A stretch of 64,000 nucleotides of DNA from Sphingomonas colocasiae (GCF_019880585.1 NZ_JAINVV010000004.1:992001-1056000); one strand, 5' to 3'; counted from the first letter of the stretch, positions 25,600-35,492 are shown. A program made the numbers and translations. Notes: generated from the letters alone by a model not told the origin.

Positions 25600-28140
25600 A
25601 TGCAGCTTGTCATCGTCGAGTCCCCGGCCAAGGCCAAGACCATCGAGAAATATCTGGGCGGGGACTTCAGGGTCCTCGCCTCTTACGGCCATATCCGCGA
25701 TCTGCCGGCCAAGGACGGCTCGGTCGATCCCGACGCCGCCTTCGCGATGCAGTGGGAGAATTATGCCGACAAGGGCAAGCAGCTCAAGGCGATCACCGAT
25801 GAGGCCAAGCGCGCCGATCGCCTGATCCTGGCGACCGACCCTGATCGCGAAGGTGAGGCGATTTCCTGGCATGTCCAGGAAGTGCTTCGGCAAAAAAAGG
25901 CGCTACCCAAGGAGGTTGATCGCGTTACCTTCAACGCGATTACAAAGGCGGCGGTGACGGAGGCGATGAAGGCGCCGCGCGCGCTCGACGAGGATCTGAT
26001 CGACGCCTATCGCGCGCGCCGTGCGCTCGACTATCTGGTCGGCTTCACCCTGTCTCCGGTGTTGTGGCGCAAGCTGCCGGGCGCCAAATCGGCAGGGCGC
26101 GTGCAATCGGTGGCGCTCAGGCTGGTCGTCGACCGAGAGCGCGAGATCGAGCAGTTCCGCCCGCAGGAATATTGGTCGGTCACGGCCGATATGGAGCAGG
26201 ACGGCCAGGCATTCGTCGCGCGTCTTTCGCGCTGGAAGGGCGAGAAGGTCGAACGGCTGACGCTGGGCAACAAGGGCGATGCCGAAGCGGCGAAGGCCGC
26301 GGTCGAATCGGGACGGTTCAGCGTCGCCTCGGTCGAGACCAAGCCGCTCACACGCAATCCGCCGCCGCCCTTCACCACCTCGACATTGCAGCAGGAAGCC
26401 GCGCGCAAGCTGGGCTTCTCCGCCAGCCATACGATGCGGGTGGCGCAGAATCTCTACGAGGACGGCGCGATCACCTATATGCGGACCGACGGCGTCCAGA
26501 TGGACGCGAGCGCCATCTCCGCGGCACGGGGCGCGATCGCGAACCGCTATGACGGCAGCTATGTGCCCGACAAGCCGCGCCAGTACACCGCCAAGGCCAA
26601 GAATGCGCAGGAAGCGCACGAGGCGATCCGCCCCACTGATTTCTCGAAGGACAAGCTCGGCTCGGGCGATCATGCCAGGCTCTACGATCTGATCTGGAAG
26701 CGCGCGCTGGCGAGCCAGATGGCGTCGGCCCGGCTGGAGCGCACCACCGTGGATTTCGCCGACGGCACCGGCCAGACCGGGCTGCGCGCGACCGGGCAGG
26801 TCGTGCTCTTCCCCGGCTATCTGGCCCTGTACGAAGAAGGCAGGGACGATGAGGGCGACGAGGATTCGCGCCGCCTGCCACGCATGTCCGAAGGCGATGC
26901 GCCCGCCAAGAAGGCCGTCCATGCCGAACAGCATTTCACCCAGCCGCCACCGCGTTACTCGGAAGCGAGCCTGGTCAAGAAGCTGGAGGAACTCGGCATC
27001 GGCCGGCCATCGACTTATGCGTCGACTCTTCAGACGCTTAAGGATCGTTCCTATGTTCGCGTCGAGAAGAATCGTTTCTTCGCGGAGGAAAGCGGGCGGC
27101 TGGTCACGGCGTTCCTGGAACGCTTTTTTGAGCGCTATGTAAGCTATGATTATACCGCCGAGCTTGAGGACGAGCTCGACGAGATCTCGGGCGGCCGTGC
27201 ACAGTGGCAGAAGGTGCTGGAAGCCTTCTGGCGCGATTTCAAGCCGCGTACCGCGGAGGTGATGGAGCAGAAGCCGTCGGACATCACCGCCGCGCTCGAC
27301 GAGTTCCTGGCGCCCCTGCTGTTCCCCGAGAAGGAGGACGGCAGCGACCCCCGGCTGTGCCCCAATTGCGGTGAAGGGCGGCTGTCGCTGCGTGGTGGGC
27401 GCTTCGGCGCGTTCATCGCCTGCTCCAACTATCCCGAATGCAAATATACCCGCCGTTTCGCGCAGGCGGGCGGCAGCGGCGATCAGGGTGGCGATACGGG
27501 GCCGGAGGTGCTGGGCAGCGACCCGGAGACCGGTCTCGAAGTCTCCAAGCGGTCGGGGCGGTTCGGCCCCTATGTCCAGCTTGGCGACGGCAAGGAAGCC
27601 AAGCGCTCGTCGATCCCCAAGGATATCGAACTCGATTTCGACTGGGCGGTGCGTTTGCTCTCGCTGCCGCGCACGATCGGCGACCATCCCGAGAGCGGCA
27701 AGCCGATCACCGCCAGCATCGGGCGCTACGGACCTTATCTTGCCCATGACGGCAAATATGCGCGGCTGACCTCCACCGCCGAGGTGTTCGAGACGGGCAT
27801 GAATGCGGCCGTGGTCAAGCTCGCGGAGGCGGCGGCGGGCGGCGGACGCCCGCAGCGCGGCTCGCGCGAGCCGCTGCGCGTGCTCGGCGCCCATCCGCGC
27901 ACCGAAGCCGAGATCAAGCTGATGGAGGGGCGCTTCGGCCCCTATGTGACCGACGGCACGACCAACGCGACCTTGCCGAAGACGATCGACAAGGATGCGC
28001 TGACGCTGGAAGAAGCGGCGCAACTGATCGATGCGCGGGCGGCCGCGGGGCCGGCGAAGGGCAAGGGCAAGAAGAAGCCTGCGGCCAAGAAGGCGCCCGC
28101 GAAGAAAAAGGCCCCGGCCAAGAAGGCGAAGGCCGAGTAG
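25600..28140 (+). CDS. topA: DNA topoisomerase I
   Basis: An 846-residue type IA topoisomerase that relaxes negative supercoils. The TOPRIM domain opens with MQLVIVESPAKAKTI and carries ATDPDREGEAISWH; the active tyrosine is in AITYMRTDG (about residue 290). One topoisomerase zinc motif (CPNCGEG through CSNYPECKY) is followed by repeated RFGPYV segments of the C-terminal domain and a long lysine-alanine tail. I chose ATG 25600 because the family starts here; an in-frame GTG lies 15 bases upstream inside the ribosome site GGGAG. Confidence 0.96.
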   Translation: MQLVIVESPAKAKTIEKYLGGDFRVLASYGHIRDLPAKDGSVDPDAAFAMQWENYADKGKQLKAITDEAKRADRLILATDPDREGEAISWHVQEVLRQKKALPKEVDRVTFNAITKAAVTEAMKAPRALDEDLIDAYRARRALDYLVGFTLSPVLWRKLPGAKSAGRVQSVALRLVVDREREIEQFRPQEYWSVTADMEQDGQAFVARLSRWKGEKVERLTLGNKGDAEAAKAAVESGRFSVASVETKPLTRNPPPPFTTSTLQQEAARKLGFSASHTMRVAQNLYEDGAITYMRTDGVQMDASAISAARGAIANRYDGSYVPDKPRQYTAKAKNAQEAHEAIRPTDFSKDKLGSGDHARLYDLIWKRALASQMASARLERTTVDFADGTGQTGLRATGQVVLFPGYLALYEEGRDDEGDEDSRRLPRMSEGDAPAKKAVHAEQHFTQPPPRYSEASLVKKLEELGIGRPSTYASTLQTLKDRSYVRVEKNRFFAEESGRLVTAFLERFFERYVSYDYTAELEDELDEISGGRAQWQKVLEAFWRDFKPRTAEVMEQKPSDITAALDEFLAPLLFPEKEDGSDPRLCPNCGEGRLSLRGGRFGAFIACSNYPECKYTRRFAQAGGSGDQGGDTGPEVLGSDPETGLEVSKRSGRFGPYVQLGDGKEAKRSSIPKDIELDFDWAVRLLSLPRTIGDHPESGKPITASIGRYGPYLAHDGKYARLTSTAEVFETGMNAAVVKLAEAAAGGGRPQRGSREPLRVLGAHPRTEAEIKLMEGRFGPYVTDGTTNATLPKTIDKDALTLEEAAQLIDARAAAGPAKGKGKKKPAAKKAPAKKKAPAKKAKAE

Positions 28141-28144
28141 CTTT

Positions 28145-28597
28145 CTACCGCGTCGGCAGCATCTTCCGGAAATAGACGACGCGCTCGGTTTCCTCGAAGC
28201 CGAGCGCGTCGTGCATCGCGTGGCTCGCGACATTGTCGAGCAGCGCGTCGGAGGCGAATTCGGTGCAGCCGTGGCGCGCGGACCAGCGCTCGGCTTCTTC
28301 GCACAGCGCGCGGGCGACGCCGCCCAGCCGGTGTGCCGGATCGACATAAATGCCTTCGAGAAAACCGACCGGCGAAGTTTCGCATCCGTTCACATAATCG
28401 CGGCGCAGCGCGACCTCGGCGAAGCCGACCGCCAGATCGTCCGTATCGACGGCGAGCAGAACCGCCGCATCGCCGCGCGAGAGCATCTGCGCCGCCATGA
28501 CGTCAGGTTCGTCCTTGAGCCAGGGCCACAGGGCTTCGCGCAGCGCTGTCCAAGCCCCAAGATCCGCTTCCCGGCAGGGGCGGATCCGCACGCTCAT
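28145..28597 (-). CDS. GNAT acetyltransferase resembling aminoglycoside 6'-N-acetyltransferase
   Basis: A 150-residue GNAT enzyme that uses acetyl-CoA. The segments DYVNGCETSPVGFLEGIYV and ALGFEETERVVYFRK closely follow chromosomal AAC(6')-I proteins, so acetylation of aminoglycosides is plausible, though many chromosomal relatives give little resistance. The acetyl-CoA motif is HRLGGVARALCE. Its ATG overlaps the stop of the moeB/thiF-like gene (ATGA), so it is the last gene of the coaBC operon. Function not proven. Confidence 0.8.
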   Translation of the reverse strand: MSVRIRPCREADLGAWTALREALWPWLKDEPDVMAAQMLSRGDAAVLLAVDTDDLAVGFAEVALRRDYVNGCETSPVGFLEGIYVDPAHRLGGVARALCEEAERWSARHGCTEFASDALLDNVASHAMHDALGFEETERVVYFRKMLPTR

Positions 28598-29349
28598 TGT
28601 CCGCAGGTTCTGCAGGCAGGATCCTTGGGCAGCCGGATCGTCCGCATCATCGGCGCGATGCCATCGAAGACATGGAGCTTGCCGGTCGCTTCCGGCCCGA
28701 AGCCGGTGACGAGCCGGATCGCCTCCATCGCCGCGAAACTGCCCATCATGCCCGCCATCGCGCCCAGCACGCCCTGTTCGGCGCAACTGTCGCAATCATC
28801 GGGGTCATGCGCATCGCCGACGAAACAGCGATAGCAGGGGGCGCCGGCCTCCCAGCCGCGGAACGTGCCGATCTGCCCCTGAAACTGCCCGATCGCGGCC
28901 GAAACCAACGGGATATGCACGCGCGTGCAATGGTCCGACACCAGCAGCCGCGTCGCGAAATTGTCGCATCCGTCGAGCACCACATCGGTGTCCACGATCA
29001 ACTCGGCGACATTGGCGGCGGTGATCCGCGCGACCTGCGCGGTGACTGCAACATGCGGATTGAGCGCGCGCACCGCATCGGCCGCGCGTTCGGCCTTGAG
29101 CGCGCCGACATCGCCGGTGGTGAACAGGGTCTGGCGCTGGAGATTGGCCAGGCTCACCCGATCATCGTCGATGATGGTGAGCGCGCCGACGCCGGCGGCC
29201 GCAAGATACTGGATCGCCGGGCAACCGATGCCGCCCGCGCCGATCACGGTGACGCGCGCTTTTTTGATCAGGCCCTGGCCCGTGCCGCCGACCTGCTTGA
29301 GCACGATATGCCGGGCATAGCGGTCCAGTTCCTCGTCGGTCAGGTCCAT
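28594..29349 (-). CDS. HesA/MoeB/ThiF family adenylyltransferase
   Basis: A 251-residue E1-like enzyme that adenylates the C-terminal glycine of a small sulfur-carrier protein such as MoaD or ThiS. The ATP site GAGGIGCPAIQYLAAAGVG (about residues 38-56), DDDRVSLANLQRQ, and two CxxC zinc pairs (CYRC and CRTC) are present. A DxCDSC segment may hold the sulfur-transfer cysteine. It is too short for a rhodanese extension. MoeB versus ThiF cannot be decided without neighbours of either pathway. It is coupled to dut and to the acetyltransferase. Confidence 0.87.
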   Translation of the reverse strand: MDLTDEELDRYARHIVLKQVGGTGQGLIKKARVTVIGAGGIGCPAIQYLAAAGVGALTIIDDDRVSLANLQRQTLFTTGDVGALKAERAADAVRALNPHVAVTAQVARITAANVAELIVDTDVVLDGCDNFATRLLVSDHCTRVHIPLVSAAIGQFQGQIGTFRGWEAGAPCYRCFVGDAHDPDDCDSCAEQGVLGAMAGMMGSFAAMEAIRLVTGFGPEATGKLHVFDGIAPMMRTIRLPKDPACRTCGQ

Positions 29350-29354
29350 CGCGG

Positions 29355-29801
29355 TCAGCCGCGAACGCCGGTCGAGCCGAACCCGCCGGCGCCGCGCGCG
29401 GTCTCGTCGAGCGAATCGACCTCGGCGAAGATCGCCGGCTGGACGGGCGCGGCGACGAGCTGCGCGATCCGGTCGCCGCGCGCGATCTCGAACGGCTCGC
29501 TGTCCAGGTTGATCATGATGACCTTCAGTTCGCCGCGATAATCGGCGTCGATCGTGCCGGGCGTATTGGGCAGCGAGATGCCGTGCTTGAGCGCGAGGCC
29601 GGAGCGAGGCCGCACCTGCACTTCATAGCCCGCCGGGATCGCCATGGCGAAGCCGGTCGCGACGGCATGGCGGCCGCCGGGCGCGAGCGTCACGTCCTCG
29701 GCCGAGACCACGTCCATGCCGGCGGCATGTTCGGTCGCATAGGCGGGCAGGGGCAGACCCTCGCCATGGGGCAGGCGCTTCAGCGCGATCGTGATTGTCA
29801 T
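29355..29801 (-). CDS. dut: dUTP diphosphatase
   Basis: A 148-residue trimeric dUTPase that keeps uracil out of DNA by cutting dUTP to dUMP. All five motifs can be followed: [39 protein letters not shown] and the C-terminal [10 protein letters not shown]. Start ATG 29801 overlaps the stop of the doxX gene. It is commonly found beside coaBC, as here with one gene between. Confidence 0.96.
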   Translation of the reverse strand: MTITIALKRLPHGEGLPLPAYATEHAAGMDVVSAEDVTLAPGGRHAVATGFAMAIPAGYEVQVRPRSGLALKHGISLPNTPGTIDADYRGELKVIMINLDSEPFEIARGDRIAQLVAAPVQPAIFAEVDSLDETARGAGGFGSTGVRG

Positions 29802-30223
29802 GATGTCCTTTCGAGGAATCGATCGAGAGCGATACGGCCGGCGCCCAGCGTGGCGAAGAGCAGGCCCAGCGCGATCAGCACCGCCGCGGGCCAGATCTCG
29901 CGAAAGCTCTGCGCCAGATGGACCATCACCACGCCGACCGTGAAATTGAAGGCGAGCAGCAGCCCCGCCCAGCGCGTGAGCAGGCCCAGGACGAGCGCGA
30001 CGCCGATCGTGAATTGCATCCAGACGGAGAGCGGCGCCATCAGGCCGGGCGCCGCGAAGCCATTGGCGGCAAGGAAGCCGGCGAACTCCGCCATGCGCTC
30101 GTGGCTCAGGATATTGTCGAGCACGCCATGGATCAGGAAGCTGCCGGTGAGCAGCCGCGCCGTCAGCAGCGCCAGATCGCCGAGCGCGGCAAGCGGACGC
30201 AGCAGCAGCCAGTCGCGTGTCAC
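29798..30223 (-). CDS. DoxX family membrane protein
   Basis: A 141-residue protein with four predicted membrane spans of the DoxX type ([16 protein letters not shown], then [24 protein letters not shown]). DoxX relatives work with oxidoreductases or in redox stress, but no exact role is known. It overlaps coaBC and dut by four bases each, within an operon. Confidence 0.85.
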   Translation of the reverse strand: MTRDWLLLRPLAALGDLALLTARLLTGSFLIHGVLDNILSHERMAEFAGFLAANGFAAPGLMAPLSVWMQFTIGVALVLGLLTRWAGLLLAFNFTVGVVMVHLAQSFREIWPAAVLIALGLLFATLGAGRIALDRFLERTS

Positions 30224-31404
30224 GCCAGCGCCTGCGCGATCCGCGCGGCCAGACGGTCGGCGACAGCCTGTTTGGGCAAGGTTTCCCAGCTTTCGACGCC
30301 ATCGGCGGTGACAATATGGACGCTGTTGCGCTCCCCGCCCATCACATCGACCGAGACATCGTTGGCGACGATCCAGTCGGCCCGCTTGCGCGCGCGCTTG
30401 GCCGTCGCATGCTCGATGAGCTTCTCGGTCTCCGCCGCGAAACCGATCACCAGCCTGGGGCGTGCGGGCGAGGCCGCGAGCGTCGCGAGGATGTCGGGAT
30501 TCTCGGTGAAGTGGAGCGCGGGCACCGCGCCGTCACCGGTCTTCTTGATCTTTTCCGGGCTGGCCTCGGTGCGCCAGTCGGCGACCGCCGCCACCATCAC
30601 CGCGGCATCGGCGGGCAACGCGGCATCGACCGCAGCCGCCATTTCGCGCGCGGTCTCGACGTCGATGCGCGTTACGCCCATCGGCGTGGGCAGAGTGACC
30701 GGCCCCGCGACCAACGTCACGCGCGCGCCCAGCGCGGCGAGTGCGCCGGCGATCGCGAAGCCTTGCTTGCCCGACGAACGATTGGCGATGTAGCGCACCG
30801 GATCGATCGGTTCGTGCGTCGGCCCCGCCGTGACAAGCACATGGCGGCCGGCCAGCGCGTTTCCACGCGCGAAATGCGCCTGGATCGCGGCCATGATCGC
30901 CTGCTGATCGGGCAGGCGGCCGGGGCCGTACTCGCCGCAGGCCATCGGGCCTTCGTCGGGATCCATGATCGTCACGCCATCGGCGCGCAGTTGCGCCACG
31001 TTGCGGCGCGTCGCGGCATGCTGCCACATGCGCACGTTCATCGCGGGCGCCGCCAGCACCGGCTTGTCGGTGGCGAGCAGCAATGTCGTCGCCAGACTGT
31101 CCGAAATGCCCGCCGCCATCTTGGCGAGCAGATCGGCGGTGGCAGGCGCGATCACGACCAGGTCCGCCTGTCGGCTGAGCTGGATATGACCCATCTCCGC
31201 CTCGTCCTTCAGGTCGAAGAGATTGGTGTGAACAGGCTGTTCGGAGAGCGCCGCCAGCGTCATCGGCGTCACGAAATGCGCGCCGCCCTCGGTCAGCACG
31301 CAGCGCACCGACATGCCGGCCTTGCGGATCAGGCGGATCAGCTCGCAGGCCTTATAGGCGGCGATTCCGCCGCCGACGATCAGGAGGATGCGCTTTGCCG
31401 TCAT
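30220..31404 (-). CDS. coaBC: bifunctional phosphopantothenoylcysteine decarboxylase / phosphopantothenate-cysteine ligase
   Basis: A 394-residue two-domain enzyme of coenzyme A synthesis. The N-terminal CoaC flavoprotein shows [12 protein letters not shown] and [12 protein letters not shown], with the [13 protein letters not shown] flap; the C-terminal CoaB domain has [27 protein letters not shown] 31404 was preferred; a GTG nine bases upstream is possible. It leads an operon with doxX, dut, a moeB/thiF-like gene and an acetyltransferase. Confidence 0.95.
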   Translation of the reverse strand: MTAKRILLIVGGGIAAYKACELIRLIRKAGMSVRCVLTEGGAHFVTPMTLAALSEQPVHTNLFDLKDEAEMGHIQLSRQADLVVIAPATADLLAKMAAGISDSLATTLLLATDKPVLAAPAMNVRMWQHAATRRNVAQLRADGVTIMDPDEGPMACGEYGPGRLPDQQAIMAAIQAHFARGNALAGRHVLVTAGPTHEPIDPVRYIANRSSGKQGFAIAGALAALGARVTLVAGPVTLPTPMGVTRIDVETAREMAAAVDAALPADAAVMVAAVADWRTEASPEKIKKTGDGAVPALHFTENPDILATLAASPARPRLVIGFAAETEKLIEHATAKRARKRADWIVANDVSVDVMGGERNSVHIVTADGVESWETLPKQAVADRLAARIAQALA

Positions 31405-31488
31405 CGTCGGCACTCATGCCTTGCGGCAGTGCGCCTGTCGAGATGCGAAGCCGGTTTGGGCAATGTCGCGCACGATACAGGAGTAGCG

Positions 31489-32316
31489 TCAGTCGCGCAG
31501 CATCGACCGAAAAAATGCCGCTGCATCGCGCCTTGCGTCTTCGGATATTCGATGAGCACGGGCGGGAAAACAGGCGCGGGCAGCCGCGAACTCGTCGTCG
31601 ATGAAATCGCGGAGCGGTGGAGGCAGCGGGCCGGATCCCAGTTCGCGCGTCACCGCTTTGCGTTCAATCAACTCGTGACCGAGTCGCACCACCGCTTCGG
31701 GTGGATCGCATTGTTCGAGCAGGGTGGGAAAATCCATTGGTGCGATCGCAGCCTCGGCATGAAGGCGCAGCCAGCGCAGCGCGGTGGCTGGGCGCAGCGC
31801 ATAGAAGATCTTCTTGAGCGAGATCGCCTTGTGATCGGCGAAATAGGTGTTCCGCTGTCGTTCGCCCAGATGCAGATAATGACGTGCGATCGCGGCGCGA
31901 TCGGTATGGGCATTGGCGAGGCCGAGCAGCCCGTCGCGAAACTCCGGTGCGCCCTGGTACACGATCGGCGACATCAGCCATTCGATGACGACCGCATTGC
32001 CCTTGAGCAGCAGCTTGATCGCCTTGCCCAGCTCCCAGCCATTGACGTCCATATCGTGCTCGAGCGGCGTCTCGATGACATCGCGCTTCTGCCAGGGCGA
32101 GAGATAGTCCTCCCTTCGGCGCACGAACAGGAAGCGGCAGTCATAGTCGCTGTCGGGCGAGGGGAAGCCCCAGGCCCTGCTGCCGCTTTCGATCGCCAGC
32201 CCGATCGTGACGTGATGATCGCGGATGATGCCCGCCAGCCGGGCGTCGACATCTGCCAGTCGCTCGGGTGAGAAATGCGATGGTATCGACCGCAGCGCGG
32301 ATGGCGGCGAAGCCAT
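31489..32316 (-). CDS. nucleotidyltransferase of the YcgL/RlaP type
   Basis: A 275-residue DNA-polymerase-beta-like nucleotidyltransferase. The signature is ESGSRAWGFPSPDSDYD (residues 43-59), giving the GS and DxD metal ligands, followed by FLFVRRREDYL. It resembles the family PF10127 (RlaP/YcgL), proposed to take part in RNA repair. ATG 32316 was chosen because upstream in-frame codons belong to the end of ubiB. It lies 4 bases after ubiB and may share its transcript. Its substrate is unknown. Confidence 0.75.
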   Translation of the reverse strand: MASPPSALRSIPSHFSPERLADVDARLAGIIRDHHVTIGLAIESGSRAWGFPSPDSDYDCRFLFVRRREDYLSPWQKRDVIETPLEHDMDVNGWELGKAIKLLLKGNAVVIEWLMSPIVYQGAPEFRDGLLGLANAHTDRAAIARHYLHLGERQRNTYFADHKAISLKKIFYALRPATALRWLRLHAEAAIAPMDFPTLLEQCDPPEAVVRLGHELIERKAVTRELGSGPLPPPLRDFIDDEFAAARACFPARAHRISEDARRDAAAFFRSMLRD

Positions 32317-32320
32317 CGCC

Positions 32321-33853
32321 TCAGCCGAAAACCGCCATCGCCGCCGCGCCGGCTCCGGCGGCGAGCGCGGCCACCACCGCATAGCGCCAGCCGCCGCCGA
32401 TGCGGATCACTTCCACCTCGCGCAGCGGCGGCGGCGGCGGCGCCGCGCCGGGCTTGGGATATTGCGCCTCGATCCGGCGGATCAGGTCGGGCAGGTTGCG
32501 CAGCGTGCGGAAGTCCTGGATCAGCCGATCGGCGACCATGGCTTCCGGCCCCAGTTCGGTTCGCAGCCATTCCTTCACGAACGGGCCGGACACGTCCCAC
32601 ATGTTGATGTCGGGATCGAGCGATTGGGCGACGCCCTCGACCATCACCATCGTCTTTTGCAGCAGCAGCAGATGCGGCTGGGTCTGCATGTCGAAATCGC
32701 GCGTGATCGCGAACAGCCCGTCGAGCATCTGCCCGATCGACACGTCCTTGACTGGCAGGCCCCGGATCGGCTCGCCCACCGCGCGCAGCGCCGTGGTGAA
32801 CTCGTCGACATTATGGTGGGCCGGCACATAGCCCGCTTCGAAATGGATCTCGGCGACGCGGCGGTAATTGCCGGTCAGCAGCCCATAGAGGATTTCGGCC
32901 AGCCACATCCGCGCCTGGCGGTTGATGCGGCCCATGATGCCGAAATCGATCGCGGCCAGATCGCCATTGGGCAGCGCGAACAGATTGCCCTGGTGGAGGT
33001 CGGCGTGGAAGAAGCCCTCGGCGATCGCCTGGCGCAGGAACGCGCGCACCAGTCTGGCGGCGAGTATGGCGGGATCATGACCCGCCTCGATCAGGGCGTC
33101 GCGCTTCGACAATTTGATGCCGTCGAGCCATTCCAGCGTCATCACCCGGCGCGCGGTGCGTTGCCAGTCGATGGTCGGAATATGATAGCCGGGTTCCGCT
33201 GCCATCGCCTCGGCCAGTTCGGACGCGGATGCCGCCTCGCGCCGCAGGTCGAGCTCGCGCATCGTCCATTGGCGGAAGGTGGCGATGACGAGCCGGGGAC
33301 GAAGCCGGGCGATCTCGCCCCCCAGCGACTCGGCTTGTGCCGCCGCCCATTCATAGGTTTCGAGCGCTTCGGCGAAGTCATCCTCGATGCCGGGGCGCAG
33401 CACCTTGACCGCGACGGTGCGGCCATCGGTGGTGACCGCCTTGTGCACCTGCGCGATCGAGGCGGCGCCGACGGGATCGGGGTCGATCGATTGGAACAGG
33501 GCCTCGATCGGCTTGCCCAGCGCCGTTTCGATGCTGTCACGGATCTGCTCGAACGGGGCGGGCGGCAGCGCGTCCTGCAGACGCAGCAGATCGTGCGCGG
33601 CGACTTCACCGACGAGGTCCGGACGGGTCGCGAGCGACTGGCCGAGCTTGATCGCGGCGGGGCCGATCGCCTGGAAGGCATCGGCATAGCGCGGTTGCCT
33701 GGGCACGCGCGCGCCGAAGCGGGCGAGGCGGACGAGCCTGCGCACGCGCGGCGGCGTCAGAGGATCGCGCTCGATGCCGGTCAGCGCGCCATGGCGCGCC
33801 AGGGTGCGGCCCCATTTCAGGAGGCGCCAGAGATGGACGGAGGGACGGGTCAA
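32321..33853 (-). CDS. ubiB: ubiquinone biosynthesis kinase-like protein UbiB
   Basis: A 510-residue ABC1/ADCK atypical kinase-like ATPase needed for ubiquinone synthesis. The family KxGQ motif appears as AAIKLGQSLATRPDL, later comes AAIDFGIMG. Two membrane spans close the C terminus (VVAALAAGAGAAAMAVFG). Its start overlaps the ubiE stop by four bases. Confidence 0.94.
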   Translation of the reverse strand: MTRPSVHLWRLLKWGRTLARHGALTGIERDPLTPPRVRRLVRLARFGARVPRQPRYADAFQAIGPAAIKLGQSLATRPDLVGEVAAHDLLRLQDALPPAPFEQIRDSIETALGKPIEALFQSIDPDPVGAASIAQVHKAVTTDGRTVAVKVLRPGIEDDFAEALETYEWAAAQAESLGGEIARLRPRLVIATFRQWTMRELDLRREAASASELAEAMAAEPGYHIPTIDWQRTARRVMTLEWLDGIKLSKRDALIEAGHDPAILAARLVRAFLRQAIAEGFFHADLHQGNLFALPNGDLAAIDFGIMGRINRQARMWLAEILYGLLTGNYRRVAEIHFEAGYVPAHHNVDEFTTALRAVGEPIRGLPVKDVSIGQMLDGLFAITRDFDMQTQPHLLLLQKTMVMVEGVAQSLDPDINMWDVSGPFVKEWLRTELGPEAMVADRLIQDFRTLRNLPDLIRRIEAQYPKPGAAPPPPPLREVEVIRIGGGWRYAVVAALAAGAGAAAMAVFG

Positions 33854-34581
33854 ATCTTCCAGCCGCTATGAATGGCGACAAGTCCGCCGAGCAGCGGTTC
33901 GACGCGGGTCTGGACGAAGCCGGCCTTGGCGATCATGCCTTCGAAACTCTTCATGTCGGGGAAGCGGCGGATCGATTCGATCAGATAGCGATAGCTGTCC
34001 TCGTCATTGGCCAGCGCCTTGCCCAGCTTCGGCACCAGCTTGTGCGAATAGGCGTCGTAGATCTCCGCGAAACCCGGCCACAGGGTCGTCGAGAATTCGA
34101 GGCAGAAGAAGCGCCCGCCGCGCTTGAGCACGCGATGCGCCTCACACAGCGCCTGCTGGATGCGGGTGACGTTGCGGATGCCGAAGGCGATCGTATAGGC
34201 GTCGAAGCCGGCATCGGCGAAGCTCAGCGTCTCCGCATTCTCCTCCTGCCAGGTCAGCCCTTCGATGCCGCGCTTGGCCGCACGTTCCATGCCGACGCCC
34301 AGCATTTCCGGATTGATGTCCGATACGGTGACGCTTGCGCCCGATGCTGCCATGCGAAAGGCGATATCGCCCGTGCCGCCCGCGACGTCGAGAATGCGTT
34401 CGCCCGCGCGGGGCTTCACGCGGCGGACGAAACGGTCCTTCCACAAGCGGTGCATGCCGCCGGACATGGCGTCGTTCATCAGATCGTAGCTGGAGGCGAC
34501 GCTGGAGAAGACGCCGCGCACGCGCGCGGTCTTTTCCTCTGGGGCCACATCCTCATAGCCGAAGGAGACGGTGTCGGTCAT
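33850..34581 (-). CDS. ubiE: ubiquinone/menaquinone C-methyltransferase UbiE
   Basis: A 243-residue class I SAM methyltransferase that adds the C-methyl group to the quinone ring. Motif I is ILDVAGGTGDIAFRMA; the family signatures YDLMNDAMSGGMHRLWKD and a later AFGIRNVT are intact. It is the first gene of ubiE-ubiB-nucleotidyltransferase and is divergent from mutM, the usual alphaproteobacterial arrangement. Confidence 0.95.
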   Translation of the reverse strand: MTDTVSFGYEDVAPEEKTARVRGVFSSVASSYDLMNDAMSGGMHRLWKDRFVRRVKPRAGERILDVAGGTGDIAFRMAASGASVTVSDINPEMLGVGMERAAKRGIEGLTWQEENAETLSFADAGFDAYTIAFGIRNVTRIQQALCEAHRVLKRGGRFFCLEFSTTLWPGFAEIYDAYSHKLVPKLGKALANDEDSYRYLIESIRRFPDMKSFEGMIAKAGFVQTRVEPLLGGLVAIHSGWKI

Positions 34582-34643
34582 GCGCGCTGCTCTAGAGCGT
34601 GAACGGCTCTTGTTGAAGGGCCAAAGGCTGTTAAGCCGACGCC

Positions 34644-35459
34644 ATGCCAGAGCTTCCCGAAGTCGAGACCACCGTGCGCGGATTGCGTTCCGTGCTGGAG
34701 GGCGCCGAACTCACCCGTGTCGAGCCGCGCCGGCCGGATCTGCGCCGCGCGATTCCGCCCGATCTGCGCCAGCGCATGACCGGCGCCCGGGTGACCGGGC
34801 TGGGGCGGCGCGCCAAATATGGCATGATCGACACCGACAGGGGGGACACGCTGGTCTTCCATCTCGGCATGTCCGGCCGGTGGCGAGTCGATCCGGAGGA
34901 TATCGGGACGCACGATCATCTGGTGATCGAAACGGCGGACGGGCGGCGGCTGGCGCTCAACGATCCGCGGCGATTCGGCTCGCTCGATCTGGTCGAGACC
35001 TCCGCGCTCGCCGGTTTCGCGCCTTTCGCGACGCTTGGCCCCGAGCCGCTCGACGATGTGTTCGACGCGGCGCATCTGGCGGAGGCGTTCGCGGATCGGA
35101 TCGCGCCCGTGAAGGCGCTGCTGCTCGATCAGCGAGTCGTGGCGGGGCTGGGCAATATCTATGTGTGCGAGGCGCTGCACATCGCGGGAATCGCGCCGAC
35201 AACGGCGGGTGGTCGAATCGCGCGCAAGCGACTCGACCCGCTGGTTGCGGCGATCAAGGCGGTGCTCGCGTCCGCGATCGAAGCCGGCGGATCCACATTG
35301 CGCGATTATGCCAGGCCCGATGGCGAACTCGGCTATTTCTTCAAGCAATGGCGCGTTTACGGGCGAGAAGGCCTGGATTGCCCGAGTTGCGGCAAGCCGG
35401 TAGAGCGGTGCGTGGACAGTGGGCGATCGACCTTTTTCTGCGCGAAATGCCAGCGCTGA
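34644..35459 (+). CDS. mutM: formamidopyrimidine-DNA glycosylase (MutM/Fpg)
   Basis: A 271-residue glycosylase/AP lyase that removes 8-oxoguanine. The N terminus MPELPEVET supplies the catalytic proline and glutamate, and the C-terminal zinc finger is CPSCG through CAKCQR. Length is normal. It is divergent from ubiE with a 62-base gap and leads toward rpsT. Confidence 0.96.
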   Translation: MPELPEVETTVRGLRSVLEGAELTRVEPRRPDLRRAIPPDLRQRMTGARVTGLGRRAKYGMIDTDRGDTLVFHLGMSGRWRVDPEDIGTHDHLVIETADGRRLALNDPRRFGSLDLVETSALAGFAPFATLGPEPLDDVFDAAHLAEAFADRIAPVKALLLDQRVVAGLGNIYVCEALHIAGIAPTTAGGRIARKRLDPLVAAIKAVLASAIEAGGSTLRDYARPDGELGYFFKQWRVYGREGLDCPSCGKPVERCVDSGRSTFFCAKCQR

Positions 35460-35462
35460 GCG

Positions 35463-35492
35463 GTTGACCAATTGCGGAAACCTGACTAAGGG
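35463..35492 (+). promoter_or_regulatory. possible rpsT promoter
   Basis: TTGACC at 35464-35469 fits a -35 box; the region 15-17 bases later (CTAAGG) is a weak -10. It lies 65-90 bases before rpsT, where a promoter for this highly expressed gene is expected. Confidence 0.3.

Noticed and set aside
25903-28347. An 814-codon open frame opposite topA
   Set aside because: Same kind of antisense shadow; topA motifs on the plus strand are complete.
30217-32271. A 684-codon plus-strand frame opposite coaBC and the nucleotidyltransferase
   Set aside because: It crosses two real minus-strand genes and shows no recognisable protein features.
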